A stretch of 64,000 bases of DNA from Phycisphaerae bacterium (GCA_028277645.1 JANQFV010000041.1:62001-126000); one strand, 5' to 3'. Shown: positions 7,955 to 18,500, counted from the first letter of the stretch. Notes: a model not told the origin generated them from the letters alone. Numbers and translations: made by a program.

Positions 7955-10731
7955 CACGCACAGTCTGGCGGCGACTGACAGGCGGGATGACGATTCTGTC
8001 CGGGATTGCGGCGCTGGCCGTCGGCGTGCTGCTGACGATCGACGCGTCCCGCGCGCTCGTCCACGTGCCGCGCGAGACCGCCCACCTCGACGCGCTCACG
8101 GAGCAGGCCGAAGACGACAGCACAGTCGCCCCCGCGCTGCACGCCGAGTTCGACCGCGTCACTGCGGAATCTCTCGAGCGCGATGACCGCGTTGCAGCGT
8201 TGTCGTGGACATTGTTGATATCTGCCGCACTGTGCGTCCTGAGCGCGAAGGCCTTTACCGCCGTTCGCCGCACTCGCCCCTTGCCGCCGCAACAGATCGT
8301 GCAACTGCACATCGCCTCGCGCTCTGCCGCCGAACTCGAAGCGACTCCGCCAACCGCAGCAGTCGAAACCGCACTCCCATCGGTCGATGTCACTGTCGTC
8401 GACGAGATCGTCGCGCGCGTCGGTCGCGACCGCGAAGCGACCATTCCACTACTGCACGCGATACAGGATCACTATCGCTACCTCCCGGACGAAGCCCTGC
8501 GCCGACTGAGCGAGCTGACCGACGCGACACTCGCCGAAATCGCTGGCGTCGCAACGTTCTACACCCGCTTTCGTCGACGGCCGGTCGGCGAACATCTCGT
8601 CGAGGTCTGCCACGGGACAGCTTGCCACGTCGCCGGCGCGCCCCGCGTGTCGCACGAATTGCAGCGTCGGCTGGGAATCCCCAACGGTCAGGACACTGAC
8701 CCACACGGCCGCTACACCATTCAGCCGGTGCCCTGCCTCGGCTGCTGCACGCTGGCGCCAGTCGTGCAGATCGATGGCGAAACACACGGAAAGACCGGGC
8801 CGGACCGCGTCGCTGCTTTGATCGAATCGCACGACGGCAACGGCCAGCACGCGACAAAAGCCGCTCCGCGGGAGCGCGCGGTCGGCGCCCCCGTCGGTGA
8901 GATTCGCGTCGGGCTCGGTTCCTGCTGCATCGCCAACGGCAGCGGTAAGGTGCAGGAAGCGCTGCACGACGCGCTGGTCGAATCGGACGTGCGTGTGACG
9001 GTGAAACGCGTCGGCTGCGTCGGCATGTGCCACCAGACACCATTCGTCGAAGTGCGGCCTGACGGCCGAAGTTCCACCTGGTATCGGCGCGTGCAGCCGG
9101 AGCACGTTCGTGGAATCGTCAAACGACACTTCCGTCCGAACGGGCTCGGCTGCCGACTGCGTTCGCTCGTCGCACCGCGCGCCGGCCGCGAACGCCGCGC
9201 CGCGGCACAACAAGCACTCGAGATTCGCGATCCCGTCGTGTCGGCCTTTCTCGGACCACAGAAGCACATCGCGACCGAGCATTGCGGCGATCTCGACCCG
9301 CTCGATCTGGACGAGTACCTGGCCAAAGACGGGTTCGTCGGCTTGCGGCGTGTTCTGGATGAGCAGATCAGCCCAACAGACGTGATCGATGCCATTCGCG
9401 CGAGCGGTCTGCGCGGTCGCGGCGGCGCGGGCTTTCCCACCTCGCGCAAGTGGGCCGCGGTCCGCGACGCCGCTGGTACACCCAAGTACATCATTTGCAA
9501 CGGCGACGAAGGCGACCCTGGAGCGTTCATGGACCGCATGCTCATGGAGTCGTACCCCTACCGCATCATCGAGGGCATGGCGATCGCGGCGTATGCGACC
9601 GGCGCAACGGAAGGCGTCTTCTACATCCGCGCCGAATACCCGCTCGCGGTCGAGCGCATCCGCGCGGCCATAGCTGAATGCGACCAACGCGGCATTCTGG
9701 GCAAGCGTGTGCTGGGCAATGGCCCACCGCTCACACTGCACGTTGTACAGGGCGCGGGCGCCTTCGTCTGCGGCGAAGAGACTGCTCTGATCGCCTCGCT
9801 CGAGGGAAAACGCGGTATGCCAATACTCCGCCCGCCCTACCCCGCTGAGCGCGGCTTCCGCGGACAACCCACGCTGGTGAACAACGTCGAGACTTTCGCC
9901 GTCGTTCCCTGGATCATGCGACACGGGCCGGAGGCGTTCGCGAGCATCGGCACCGCCGAGAGCAAAGGCACCAAGGTCTTCGCGCTGACCGGAAAGATCC
10001 GCCGCGGCGGCCTGATCGAAGTGCCCATGGGTGTGACGGTGCGACAGATCGTCGAGGACATTGGCGGCGGGATTCGTCCGGAGCAGACTGCCGCGGGGGC
10101 GATCGAGCGCCGCTTCAAAGGCGTGCAGATCGGGGGACCGTCGGGCGGCTGCGTGCCGGCGTCGCTGGCCGATACGCCGGTGGACTACGACGCGCTGCAG
10201 CGGGTCGGGGCGATGATGGGCTCCGGCGGGCTCGTCGTGCTGGACGACAGCGACTGCATGGTTGACGTTGCACGGTATTTCTTGTCGTTCACGCAATCGC
10301 AGTCGTGCGGCAAATGCGCACCGTGTCGCATCGGTACACAACGGATGCTGGAGATCCTCGAACGCATCTGCGCTGGCCATGGCGTTTTCGAGGATCTTCA
10401 CAAGCTTGAGGAGCTCGGCGAGACGATCTCCAGCAGCAGCCTCTGCGGGCTCGGCAAGACGGCGCCCAACCCTGTTCTGAGCACACTGCGTTACTTCCGC
10501 GACGAGTACGAAGCTCATCTGAACGGCCACTGCCCGGCGGGCAAGTGCACGGCCCTTGTGGATTACCGCGTCACCGAACTATGCGTCGGTTGCACGATCT
10601 GTGCGCAACACTGCCCGGCGGGCGCGATCGAATTGAAGCCGTACGAGCGGCACGAAATCGACACCGAGCGCTGCACGCGCTGCGACATCTGTCGTGTCGG
10701 CTGCCCGGAACACGCGATTGAGGTGGTGTAG
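7951..10731 (+). CDS. Membrane-anchored NuoE/HndB/NuoF-like fusion (HndABC-type diaphorase)
   Basis: The protein has 926 residues. Two hydrophobic helices lie near residues 12-32 and 86-104. A NuoE/HndA thioredoxin-like [2Fe-2S] domain follows (about 150-290; C220, C225, C262, C266). Next is a second thioredoxin-like [2Fe-2S] domain resembling HndB (about 310-385; C325/C326, C356, C360). The NuoF/HndC core begins near 420 with GRGGAGFP near 489 and NGDEGDPGAFMDR near 517, the FMN/NAD(H) site. Its [4Fe-4S] ligands are C786, C789, C792 and C832. Two C-terminal [4Fe-4S] ferredoxin motifs start at C878 and C908. The expected activity is NAD(P)H oxidation or NAD(P)+ reduction linked to ferredoxin-type carriers. 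Fusing three subunits plus membrane helices is unusual. It overlaps the previous stop (ATGA at 7951). Confidence 0.88.
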   Translation: MTRTVWRRLTGGMTILSGIAALAVGVLLTIDASRALVHVPRETAHLDALTEQAEDDSTVAPALHAEFDRVTAESLERDDRVAALSWTLLISAALCVLSAKAFTAVRRTRPLPPQQIVQLHIASRSAAELEATPPTAAVETALPSVDVTVVDEIVARVGRDREATIPLLHAIQDHYRYLPDEALRRLSELTDATLAEIAGVATFYTRFRRRPVGEHLVEVCHGTACHVAGAPRVSHELQRRLGIPNGQDTDPHGRYTIQPVPCLGCCTLAPVVQIDGETHGKTGPDRVAALIESHDGNGQHATKAAPRERAVGAPVGEIRVGLGSCCIANGSGKVQEALHDALVESDVRVTVKRVGCVGMCHQTPFVEVRPDGRSSTWYRRVQPEHVRGIVKRHFRPNGLGCRLRSLVAPRAGRERRAAAQQALEIRDPVVSAFLGPQKHIATEHCGDLDPLDLDEYLAKDGFVGLRRVLDEQISPTDVIDAIRASGLRGRGGAGFPTSRKWAAVRDAAGTPKYIICNGDEGDPGAFMDRMLMESYPYRIIEGMAIAAYATGATEGVFYIRAEYPLAVERIRAAIAECDQRGILGKRVLGNGPPLTLHVVQGAGAFVCGEETALIASLEGKRGMPILRPPYPAERGFRGQPTLVNNVETFAVVPWIMRHGPEAFASIGTAESKGTKVFALTGKIRRGGLIEVPMGVTVRQIVEDIGGGIRPEQTAAGAIERRFKGVQIGGPSGGCVPASLADTPVDYDALQRVGAMMGSGGLVVLDDSDCMVDVARYFLSFTQSQSCGKCAPCRIGTQRMLEILERICAGHGVFEDLHKLEELGETISSSSLCGLGKTAPNPVLSTLRYFRDEYEAHLNGHCPAGKCTALVDYRVTELCVGCTICAQHCPAGAIELKPYERHEIDTERCTRCDICRVGCPEHAIEVV

Positions 10732-10735
10732 AACG

Positions 10736-11365
10736 GTGTTACGTGTAACGATCGACGGTCGCGAAGTGACGGTGACACCGGGCAGCAATCTACTCGCCGC
10801 GGTGCGCAAGGCGGGCATCGATCTGCCCGCGCTGTGCTACCACCCTGGTTGCGAGCCGAACACAGCGTGCATGGTCTGCCTCGTGCGGATTGTCGACGAG
10901 GATCGTGTCGTGCCGGCCTGCGCGACGCCGGCGCGAGATGAACTGGCGGTGGAGTGCGAGGCGGCGCCCCTGCAGGAACTGCGACGCGGTGTGCTCGAGC
11001 TGATTCTGAGCGACCACGTGGGTGAAGATGGGCTTTGTGATTGCCCGGCCGACCAGCTTTGCCGTGTGCGAAAGTATGCGGCAACGATGGGCACCGACAC
11101 GCACCGTTTCGCCGGCGAACGGAGTCACGCCTCAGACATCCGCGAACACCCAGACATCGTTTACGCGCCGGATCGCTGCATTCTGTGCGGCATATGTGTA
11201 CAGATCTGCGAGCAGTTCGACGAGTCGGTAGGCCTTGCGTTACTCGGACGTGGTTTTGACGCGCGCGTGGACACGCCGCTGAGCGAACCACTGGATGAGG
11301 CCCTGCACTCCGCCGCCTTGCGCTGCGCTGGTGCGTGCCCGACCGGAGCACTTACGCGCCGTTAG
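10736..11365 (+). CDS. HoxU/NuoG-N-terminal-like iron-sulfur protein
   Basis: The protein has 209 residues from GTG 10736, four bases after the previous stop. The N-terminal ferredoxin domain has the [2Fe-2S] ligands C34, C45, C48 and C62 in the NuoG/HoxU spacing. A His-Cys region follows (H94, C101, C103, C109), with spacing that departs from the usual Hx3Cx2Cx5C. One complete [4Fe-4S] motif is present (C148, C151, C154, C158). The second is reduced to C197 and C201 in RCAGACPTGAL. The protein stops there, so the H-cluster domain of [FeFe] hydrogenases and the molybdopterin-like domain of NuoG are both absent. It probably links the upstream fusion protein to another electron carrier. Confidence 0.82.
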   Translation: MLRVTIDGREVTVTPGSNLLAAVRKAGIDLPALCYHPGCEPNTACMVCLVRIVDEDRVVPACATPARDELAVECEAAPLQELRRGVLELILSDHVGEDGLCDCPADQLCRVRKYAATMGTDTHRFAGERSHASDIREHPDIVYAPDRCILCGICVQICEQFDESVGLALLGRGFDARVDTPLSEPLDEALHSAALRCAGACPTGALTRR

Positions 11366-11389
11366 ATGTGTACCGCCCGTCGACCGAAC

Positions 11390-13351
11390 CTACGCTGCAC
11401 GCGCCACCGCAACGCCGAACCGCGTGAGCGTGGCCCCCGCGATCAGGCCGGTCCAGACCACGATCAGCACCTGCCTGCGATTTTCTCCCACCAGGCGCTG
11501 TAACACGGTAGCCAGCAACCCGCCGATGAATATCGTCAGCGTCACAGACACCGGTAGCACAAAGCCGAAGCCCAGGCTCGCCGCGCTGGGGAGAAACACG
11601 CCGACGCGACGGGGCAGGAAACGCTCAAGAAGTGGCAATGTCAGTCCGACTGCCGCCGCGCCGCACATGGCCGTCACTGTCCCGCGCGGCAACGCGGCAA
11701 ACCCGTACTGAAAGAGCTCGGCGACCGCCTTGATCGTCGCCACCGCCGGCGCCGGCATCTTTGCCGTCAGAAGCTGCTGCTGTGGGTCGGGCACCAATAG
11801 GCAGTACGCGAGCGACCCGACGACCGCCCCAACGAGCGCACCGCAGATTTGCGCGAACGCCTGCGCGCGCGGCGCAGCACCGAGCATTCGGCCGCACTTG
11901 AAGTCGTGCAGCAGGTCGCCGCACTGGCTGGCCGCCCCGCCGGTGACGTTGGCGGCCATCAGGTTCGCCGCCGGCTGGGCGGGCAACAACGCGCCGAACG
12001 TCAACTGAGATACCTTCCCCATCTGCCCGACCGGCGTAATGCCCGATTCACCAGTGACTCGCGCCGCCACCAGCGCCAGGGCAAACGTCACGACGACTGC
12101 CATTGCGCCGGCCCAGATCGGGATTCCAAACAGCAACGACTGAAGTCCGGCGGACAGCACCAGCGCGATTAGCAACAACACGACATAAGTCGTGCGTGTA
12201 ACGTCGCTCGCGCAGCGCGAGCCGCCGCGCAGGTCGCCGATCGCTGCCCGGGCCGACCGCCAGGCGAGGACGGCCGACACGAGCGACGCAATCACCATCA
12301 GCACCGCCGCCGGCCAAACCATCCAGTTCCGTAGTTGCCCGAAGCTCGGGCGGGCCGCTCCTGGTTGCGAGCCCTTAAACAACGTATCGACGGCGTGCAG
12401 GTACGCAGCGCTCGGCGACTGCTGTTGCAGTCGATCGCGCTCGTCGGTCGTCATCACGCCGGTCCATTGCAGCCGGCCGCGTGTGGCGTCGTACTGAAGC
12501 CCGCTCTGCCCCGTCCGCGCGAGCGCAACGCCCGCAGGTAACCGCTCCAACGACGCCGACGTCGTCAGCTCGATCGTCTGACTACGGAGCAGCGGCGGTG
12601 CCACAACGGCGTACGCCAGCACGGACCCGGCCAGCAAGGACGCAGCGGTGCGCAAGCCAACCAGACCACCGATACCGATGAAGAGCGGGCTCGGGTTCAG
12701 TGCGATCCCAAGATTCGACAACGAATAGCCGGCGACATTGCCGGGAATCGGAAGTGCTGAGAAGCTGCGCAGAAACGCCCAGATGCCGTAGCCACTCGCG
12801 ACGATTGCCGCGGCAACCATCATCAACACACGTCGCACCGCATCACGCCCGCGCGTGTGGAGTTCGCGAATGAGCGTTGCACTCGCGACTCCGGAGGGGA
12901 ATCTGAGTTGACTCACGTCGAGCATCTGACGCCGCAGGCCGAGCGCTACGACGATGCCGACCAGACAAACCGAGAACACCCACAGCGCCAGCCAATACCA
13001 CGGCAACACGCGGCCGGTCACCAGCGTCAGCGCAGGGATCGAGGCCACCAGACCGGCGGACGCCACTGCCGCCCCCGATGAACACGCCGTCTGGTTGATG
13101 TTGTTCTCGAGCATCCCCCACGCGCGAATGCGTCCACCGCTGACGCCTTGCAGGCCCGTCCATACGCCATAGCCCAGCACCGCGCCGGCGATCGACATAC
13201 CCACGCCAAAGCCGAGCTGCAATCCCAGGTACACGTTGCAGACGGACAGCAACCCGCCGAGCAATACGCCCGTGATCAGCGCGCGAGCGGTGAGCTCGTG
13301 CCCGGCGTCGCCTGATACCGGCAGAAGATCGTCCGTAGGTGGAGCGCTCAA
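11390..13351 (-). CDS. OPT-superfamily transporter
   Basis: The protein has 653 residues. The start is TTG at 13351-13349, with GGAGG nine bases upstream. It is highly hydrophobic, with about 14-16 predicted membrane segments. The N-terminal signature ELTARALITGVLLGGLLSVCNVYLGLQ and the later ENNINQTACSSGAAVASAG stretch are typical of the oligopeptide transporter (OPT/YSL) superfamily, which imports oligopeptides or metal chelates by proton symport. The length agrees with bacterial OPT members. It converges on the redox operon with a 24-base gap. The substrate cannot be told from sequence. Confidence 0.82.
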   Translation of the reverse strand: MSAPPTDDLLPVSGDAGHELTARALITGVLLGGLLSVCNVYLGLQLGFGVGMSIAGAVLGYGVWTGLQGVSGGRIRAWGMLENNINQTACSSGAAVASAGLVASIPALTLVTGRVLPWYWLALWVFSVCLVGIVVALGLRRQMLDVSQLRFPSGVASATLIRELHTRGRDAVRRVLMMVAAAIVASGYGIWAFLRSFSALPIPGNVAGYSLSNLGIALNPSPLFIGIGGLVGLRTAASLLAGSVLAYAVVAPPLLRSQTIELTTSASLERLPAGVALARTGQSGLQYDATRGRLQWTGVMTTDERDRLQQQSPSAAYLHAVDTLFKGSQPGAARPSFGQLRNWMVWPAAVLMVIASLVSAVLAWRSARAAIGDLRGGSRCASDVTRTTYVVLLLIALVLSAGLQSLLFGIPIWAGAMAVVVTFALALVAARVTGESGITPVGQMGKVSQLTFGALLPAQPAANLMAANVTGGAASQCGDLLHDFKCGRMLGAAPRAQAFAQICGALVGAVVGSLAYCLLVPDPQQQLLTAKMPAPAVATIKAVAELFQYGFAALPRGTVTAMCGAAAVGLTLPLLERFLPRRVGVFLPSAASLGFGFVLPVSVTLTIFIGGLLATVLQRLVGENRRQVLIVVWTGLIAGATLTRFGVAVARAA

Positions 13352-13409
13352 GCCAATCGCCTCCGTGCGAATGAGCGTGCGTCCCGGGGCCAGTTTGCCG
13401 TGTTACAAT

Positions 13410-13483
13410 CGCGCCCGGCAGGATTCGAACCTGCGACCTTCGGTTTAGGAAACCGATGCTCTATCCTGCTGAGCTACGGGCGC
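13410..13483 (-). tRNA. tRNA-Arg (anticodon CCT)
   Basis: On the minus strand the acceptor arms GCGCCCG and CGGGCGC pair perfectly. The D arm reads GCTCAGCAGGATAGAGC. The anticodon stem TCGGT/ACCGA encloses loop TTCCTAA with anticodon CCT, and the T arm GCAGG-TTCGAAT-CCTGC is canonical. Length is 74 bases with discriminator G. CCA is not encoded. It reads AGG codons. Confidence 0.95.
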
Positions 13484-13588
13484 ATGCATATGGGCACAGC
13501 TTCGATTCTACGGGGCCGCCGAACTGGCGTCGACCGTTGAGCACTGGGATGTCCCCCTGACGAAGGAATGCCAAGACGCTCGCTCTGA

Positions 13589-15493
13589 TCAATCCAGACA
13601 CGTCGGGCCACGATCCGGGCCGGCGTAGCACCGCTCGAACAACCACAGGTCTCCCCCGTCAATCGCGTCGTCCGCTTCGGCGTCGAATGTCAGACCGCAC
13701 GGGCTTTCCAGCGCAGCCCCCAAACAGCGCTGAAATGCCAAAACGTCGTGCGCATCGACGTCGCCGTCCGCGTCCGCGTCTGCCAATGGTGAACCGTACT
13801 CCTGCGCCATGCGAAAGAACACTTGCCGGGCGAAGAGCTGATCGGGCTCGGAGCCGTTGTCCTGGCACCAGACCATCCCCCACCACTCCTCGTTGGAGTA
13901 ACCGTCGGGATGATTGCCCGTGCCATAGCCGCCGAAGTCATGCGACCACGGATTGTCGGCCTTCCACCATTCATCGCTATAGGCCATGATCGACGCACCG
14001 GCGCAACGGCCCTCGATCTGCCGCCACTGGTGGCCGACCCACTCGGCCTGCACGTCCTCATACACCGCACCGTTCTCATTGTCCCAGGCATCGATGCCGT
14101 ACTCCGTGATGAGCACCGGCTTGGCCGTGAGACGCTCCGCGTAGTCGAAGTAACAGTGTGCGTCCCAGCCGAAGTACGTGTTGAAGCCCCAGATGTCGAC
14201 ATGGTCGAGTGAGACGTCGTCCGAGACCACATCCACGTTGCAGGAGTCGAACAGGTCCGCGTTGACCAGCACAGTCGGGTGGTACGTGGCACCCTCTTCC
14301 TCGTACGCGACTTCTGCCAGGCGATTCGCCAGCGCGTGCCACGCAGCCAGGTCATCACCCGAGTTGTGGATGTTCAGCTCGTTACCCAGGCCCCAGCCCA
14401 GCAACCCGGGATGGTCCTTGAACTGGTTCACCAGCGCGCGGAACTGATTCTCGTACGTCGCGATCACCGCCGGGTCGGCGTAATCGATGCCACTCACCGG
14501 GACCCAGAAGCCGACCAGCGTGTAGATCGGCGCGCTCCCGTTGTAGTAGAACACGTCGAGCAGCAGCGCGCTGCTCGGCTGCCCCCAGGTCCGGATGACG
14601 TTGACGTTCATCGCCTGGACGAAGGGCACATCACGGGCGAAAACATCGGGATCGGAGTAGATGTCAACCGGCGGCGCGGCGCCGATCGGCGTCGGCGCGT
14701 ATCCCACGCCACGCACCGTAAACGGCTGATCGTTCACGTAGAGCGTCTTGCCGATGACCTTTACCGGCCCAGTGCTCACCGGCTTGACCGTCGGCTGCAC
14801 ACGGTGTCGATTCGACGAATACACGTACTCGGCATACGTCTCAGGATCGGAGAGCCGATGGTCGAAGTAGCGCAGCTCGTCCATCTGGCCGACGGCGTGC
14901 TCATACCAGCCGGTGCGGCCGATCTGCAGCATACCTGTCGGTGAGAACGCACCAGCAATGTAGCTGGTAGCCCGCACGCGCCCGTTAATCGACAACACCT
15001 GATAGGTGCCGCCCTCGACCGCCTGCCAGCCCGCGACGATGTGCGTCCACACGCCATCGTCGAGGACGTCGTGGACCTGAATCTGCCCGAGCTCGCCGGC
15101 GGCATTGCGCACCTCGAATCCGACGCTCGTCGCCCCGAGCTGAAACACGCCAACCGTGTTTGGCTGACCGAGCTCGCCGAATTGCAGGAGACCACCCGCC
15201 ACAGTGCCCACGGCCTTCCGGAACCAAAACGCGACCGAGCCGGTAGCGTCGGCGGAATTGCCTGAGTACGTAATGTGTATGTTCCCCGGATAGTCGACAG
15301 CCTGATCATTCACACCGGGCACGAAGTTCAGCGGACCGCTGACCACGCCGCCGTTCTGCGCGATAGAGCCGGCGTCATTCAGACTATCGTAAAGCTGCGC
15401 ACAATCAGCGTGCGCACTGGCAAGTAAGAAGCCGGCGGCGAACAACGCCAGAACATTCAGGCCGGAACTCGAGGCACAGTGTCGTCCTCGCAT
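13589..15493 (-). CDS. Secreted glycosidase: LamG, TIM-barrel and EF-hand tail
   Basis: The protein has 634 residues. ATG 15493 is preceded by GGAGG. A signal peptide is followed by a LamG/concanavalin-like domain (about 50-225, with VAFWFRK, WTHIVAGW and MDELRYFDH). The catalytic domain (about 240-560) starts with VNDQPFTVRGVGY and resembles the TIM barrel of GH2/GH5-type enzymes. The likely acid/base is E372 in GLGNELN and the likely nucleophile E464 in LITEYG. The C-terminus has a dockerin-like EF-hand pair (DADADGDVDAHDVLAF and DGGDLWLFERCY). It would act on an extracellular beta-linked polysaccharide, but the substrate is not shown. The neighbouring genes suggest complex glycans. Confidence 0.78.
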   Translation of the reverse strand: MRGRHCASSSGLNVLALFAAGFLLASAHADCAQLYDSLNDAGSIAQNGGVVSGPLNFVPGVNDQAVDYPGNIHITYSGNSADATGSVAFWFRKAVGTVAGGLLQFGELGQPNTVGVFQLGATSVGFEVRNAAGELGQIQVHDVLDDGVWTHIVAGWQAVEGGTYQVLSINGRVRATSYIAGAFSPTGMLQIGRTGWYEHAVGQMDELRYFDHRLSDPETYAEYVYSSNRHRVQPTVKPVSTGPVKVIGKTLYVNDQPFTVRGVGYAPTPIGAAPPVDIYSDPDVFARDVPFVQAMNVNVIRTWGQPSSALLLDVFYYNGSAPIYTLVGFWVPVSGIDYADPAVIATYENQFRALVNQFKDHPGLLGWGLGNELNIHNSGDDLAAWHALANRLAEVAYEEEGATYHPTVLVNADLFDSCNVDVVSDDVSLDHVDIWGFNTYFGWDAHCYFDYAERLTAKPVLITEYGIDAWDNENGAVYEDVQAEWVGHQWRQIEGRCAGASIMAYSDEWWKADNPWSHDFGGYGTGNHPDGYSNEEWWGMVWCQDNGSEPDQLFARQVFFRMAQEYGSPLADADADGDVDAHDVLAFQRCLGAALESPCGLTFDAEADDAIDGGDLWLFERCYAGPDRGPTCLD

Positions 15494-15574
15494 CGCGACC
15501 TCCAGGTTCGGGCGCGCCCGCCGCCGGCGGGTCAGTCAACCATTCTGGAAGCGTACTACATCATTCACTTCCTC

Positions 15575-18500
15575 TTACGGGCACGTGATCGGGACACCAC
15601 CGCCGGTCAGGATATCGACGAACGGGTTGATATCGCCGAACGACGGGTAGTCATCGTCATCGTTGATGTCACCGTTCTTCGGATCGCAACCGGGGTTGCT
15701 CGCCTCCCACGTCGCGTAATCGACCAGATAATCGACGAACGGGTTGATATCACCAAAGCCGATCTCGCCGTCGCAGTTGAGGTCACCCAGACAGGGAACC
15801 GGCCCGGAACCCGCGGTGAACGACAGGTTGTCGACGGACAGCTTGCCGCCGGTACCCCAACTCGATACCGGCTCGTCGAAAGCGACGACCACGGTGTACG
15901 AATCGACCTGGTCGAGCAACGAGACGGGGCCTTGCACGGTGTCGAAGTCCTCGAAGAAGACCGTGGCGCCGTCGAGCTTGAGGTGCAGGTTGTCGATCAG
16001 AATCTTGCCGCCACCATTGTCACCCCACTGCGCCGGGCCGTCGCCGTAGCACGACACGACCACGGAGTACAGCGTCGGTGCGTTGAAGACGAGCGTGCCA
16101 ACGGGATTACCCGTATCGAGCGTACCGCCCACCGTATGCCAATTGCCGTCGGCGGTGAGCGGGAACTCGATCGCGTTGTTGGGGCTGGACTCAAACTTGA
16201 GGTAGATGGTGCCAGGAGCCTGCGTGTTCGGGTCCCACGTGCCCTTGAGGTCGGCCGTGAGCTCAACACGGCTCAGCATGTCGAAGTCCATGGCCTGCTC
16301 GTGCCAGGCCACACCAGCCCACCAGCCACCAGCGGTCGCGAGCGCGTTGGCGATTTCGTAGCCGCCGGCACCGCCGCCGCCGTTACCTTCACCCGGATAA
16401 CCCTGGGCCGCGACGTTACCGGGGTTCGCGTTGCCCCAGAAGCCGGCGAAGGCCTCTTCGTCCTCGAGGCCGGCATCCCACTGGAAGATGCCCCAGTTCT
16501 CGCCGCCGGGGCCCCAGAACTCGCCGCCTTCGACCGGGAACGTCGACACGCCCGCCGACAGCACGTCGCCAATCGACTGCCACGCGGTATTCGAAGTGCC
16601 TTCGAACGTGATACGTCCGACCTCGACCTGGCGATTCACTTCGGTCAGATACAGGTCATCAACCTGGAGCGTGCCACCCCACACCCAGGTGGTGATTTCA
16701 TCGATGAACGACACAACGACGGTGTACTCGGCGGAATCGAGATTGAACGTCCCGTCACCACCCGAGTGAGCCTGTCCTTCGGTGGCCGTGTTGAGGTATC
16801 CACCGATCTCCGTCCAGGTCCCGGTCGCCATCTGCGTGAAATACATGCGGTCGCCCTGGGCGTCCTCGATTCGCAGTTCGACCATGCCGACCGAGCCGCC
16901 CAGCACTGCTTCACCGCGGATCTTGCACTTGAGCTCGACCTGTGAGAGGTCATCGGAAGCCAGACCCTGGCCCGACCAACGCAGACCGCCGTACCAGTTG
17001 CCGCCCGTGGCCCAGCTCGCGCCATTGACGTGGATCTCGGCCGCGCCCGTTCCGCCGGTGCCGATGCCCTGCGCGGAGACGCCGCTACCGGCCCCGAAGA
17101 ACTGGCCGTTGTTCACGCCGCCGAACGCGCCTTCGCCGGTCAAACCGTCGTCGAAATTGTCGATCTCGACGTACAGGTTCTGGAACCCGGAAGGCGTGTC
17201 GTTCGGATCAATGAAGAAACCACCGCCAGTGCCTGTTACGCCGGCAAAGCTCTCATTCAGCGCCGACACGACGTCGACCTTGCCTTCCACGCGGAGCTGG
17301 TACTTGCCGCCGCTCGTGTCGCCCATCACTTCCGCCGAGAGCGTCAGATTGTCGGGGGAGATTTCGGTCGTGGTCAGGTTGCTCCACTCCAGGCCGGCGT
17401 ACCAGTCGGAGTCGCCCGGATCGGTGTTGGACAGCAGCAGGTTCTCAACGTTGAGCTGACCGCCGGTACCCCAGGTAATCTCCTCGTCGATGTAGGCCAG
17501 CACAACCGTGAAGCCCGGCGAGTTGACGTTGAAGCCCGTGCCGGGGTTGCCGTTGGGGTCCTGCTCCTGGAAGGTGTTGAGCAGGCCGCCGATCGTGTCC
17601 CACGCGCCAGTGGCCGTGTCGTCGAGCGCCAGCCGATAGCCGTCGCTGTCCTCAATGCGCAGTTGCACATTGCCAAGCGCCTCGCCCATGTTGGGGTCGA
17701 CAACGCCCATGATTTCCGCCGTGAGCGAGAAGCTGCTCAGATCGACGCTGGGGGCACCGGAGATTGCTTTGAATTCGATCGAATCGAAGATACCGGCGCC
17801 ACCCTCGAACAGACCATCCGCCGGCTGCACGAACACGAGCACCGCGCGAGCAACCGCCGTGTTGAGCGGCGCCGTTGCGGATAGTGTTCCCACCGTTGTC
17901 GTATCGATCCACGTGTCCGTGGGTGAATTGGCATCGAGCACCGTCAACAGGTGCGTCTCGATCAGACCGTCCGTTGCATCGCGAAATTCAATGCGCAGGT
18001 CACAGTAGTTCTGCGTGCCGGCGATCGCGTCCGTACCGATGTGCTGAACGAAACCGGAAAGTTCCCACGTCTGCCCGGGCACCGCCGGGACGTCCTGCCA
18101 GACACCCGACTCGTTGTAGCTGCCCCAGAAATTGCCCCACATCTTGACGACGTACTCGCCATCGTAAGCGGCGACAACCGGCGGATCCGTGTAGTGAACG
18201 TCGTACGCATTGCCCCAGGCTTCCCACGGGGGCAGCGTGCCGCCGTTGTCCTCGAAGCCCGGGTTATAAAGCGCCGCAGCACCGGGAAACGCACTCACGT
18301 CCCACTGCAGGCCGGCGTACCAACCACCACTTGTGATGTCTACGCCGTACACGTCGATCTGGCCGGCACCGCTGCCGCCGATACCGCCGCCGACAACACC
18401 CTGCGCTTCCATGTTGCCGCCAACAGTGAGAATCGCACCGCCGAACGTGCCGCCGAACGCACCTTCGCCGCTGATGCCGTCATCCCAGTTGGTGACGTAG

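Noticed and set aside
8449-10530. Long open frame antisense to the diaphorase fusion (693 codons)
   Set aside because: The plus strand encodes a complete set of known motifs here. The antisense product has none. Long antisense frames are common in GC-rich DNA.
10736-11365. [FeFe] hydrogenase catalytic subunit
   Set aside because: The protein ends before the H-cluster domain, and none of its cysteine motifs (such as TSCCP) is present in any frame nearby.
13410-13483. tRNA-Arg as an integration site for a genomic island
   Set aside because: No integrase gene and no direct repeat of the tRNA 3' end were seen on either side.
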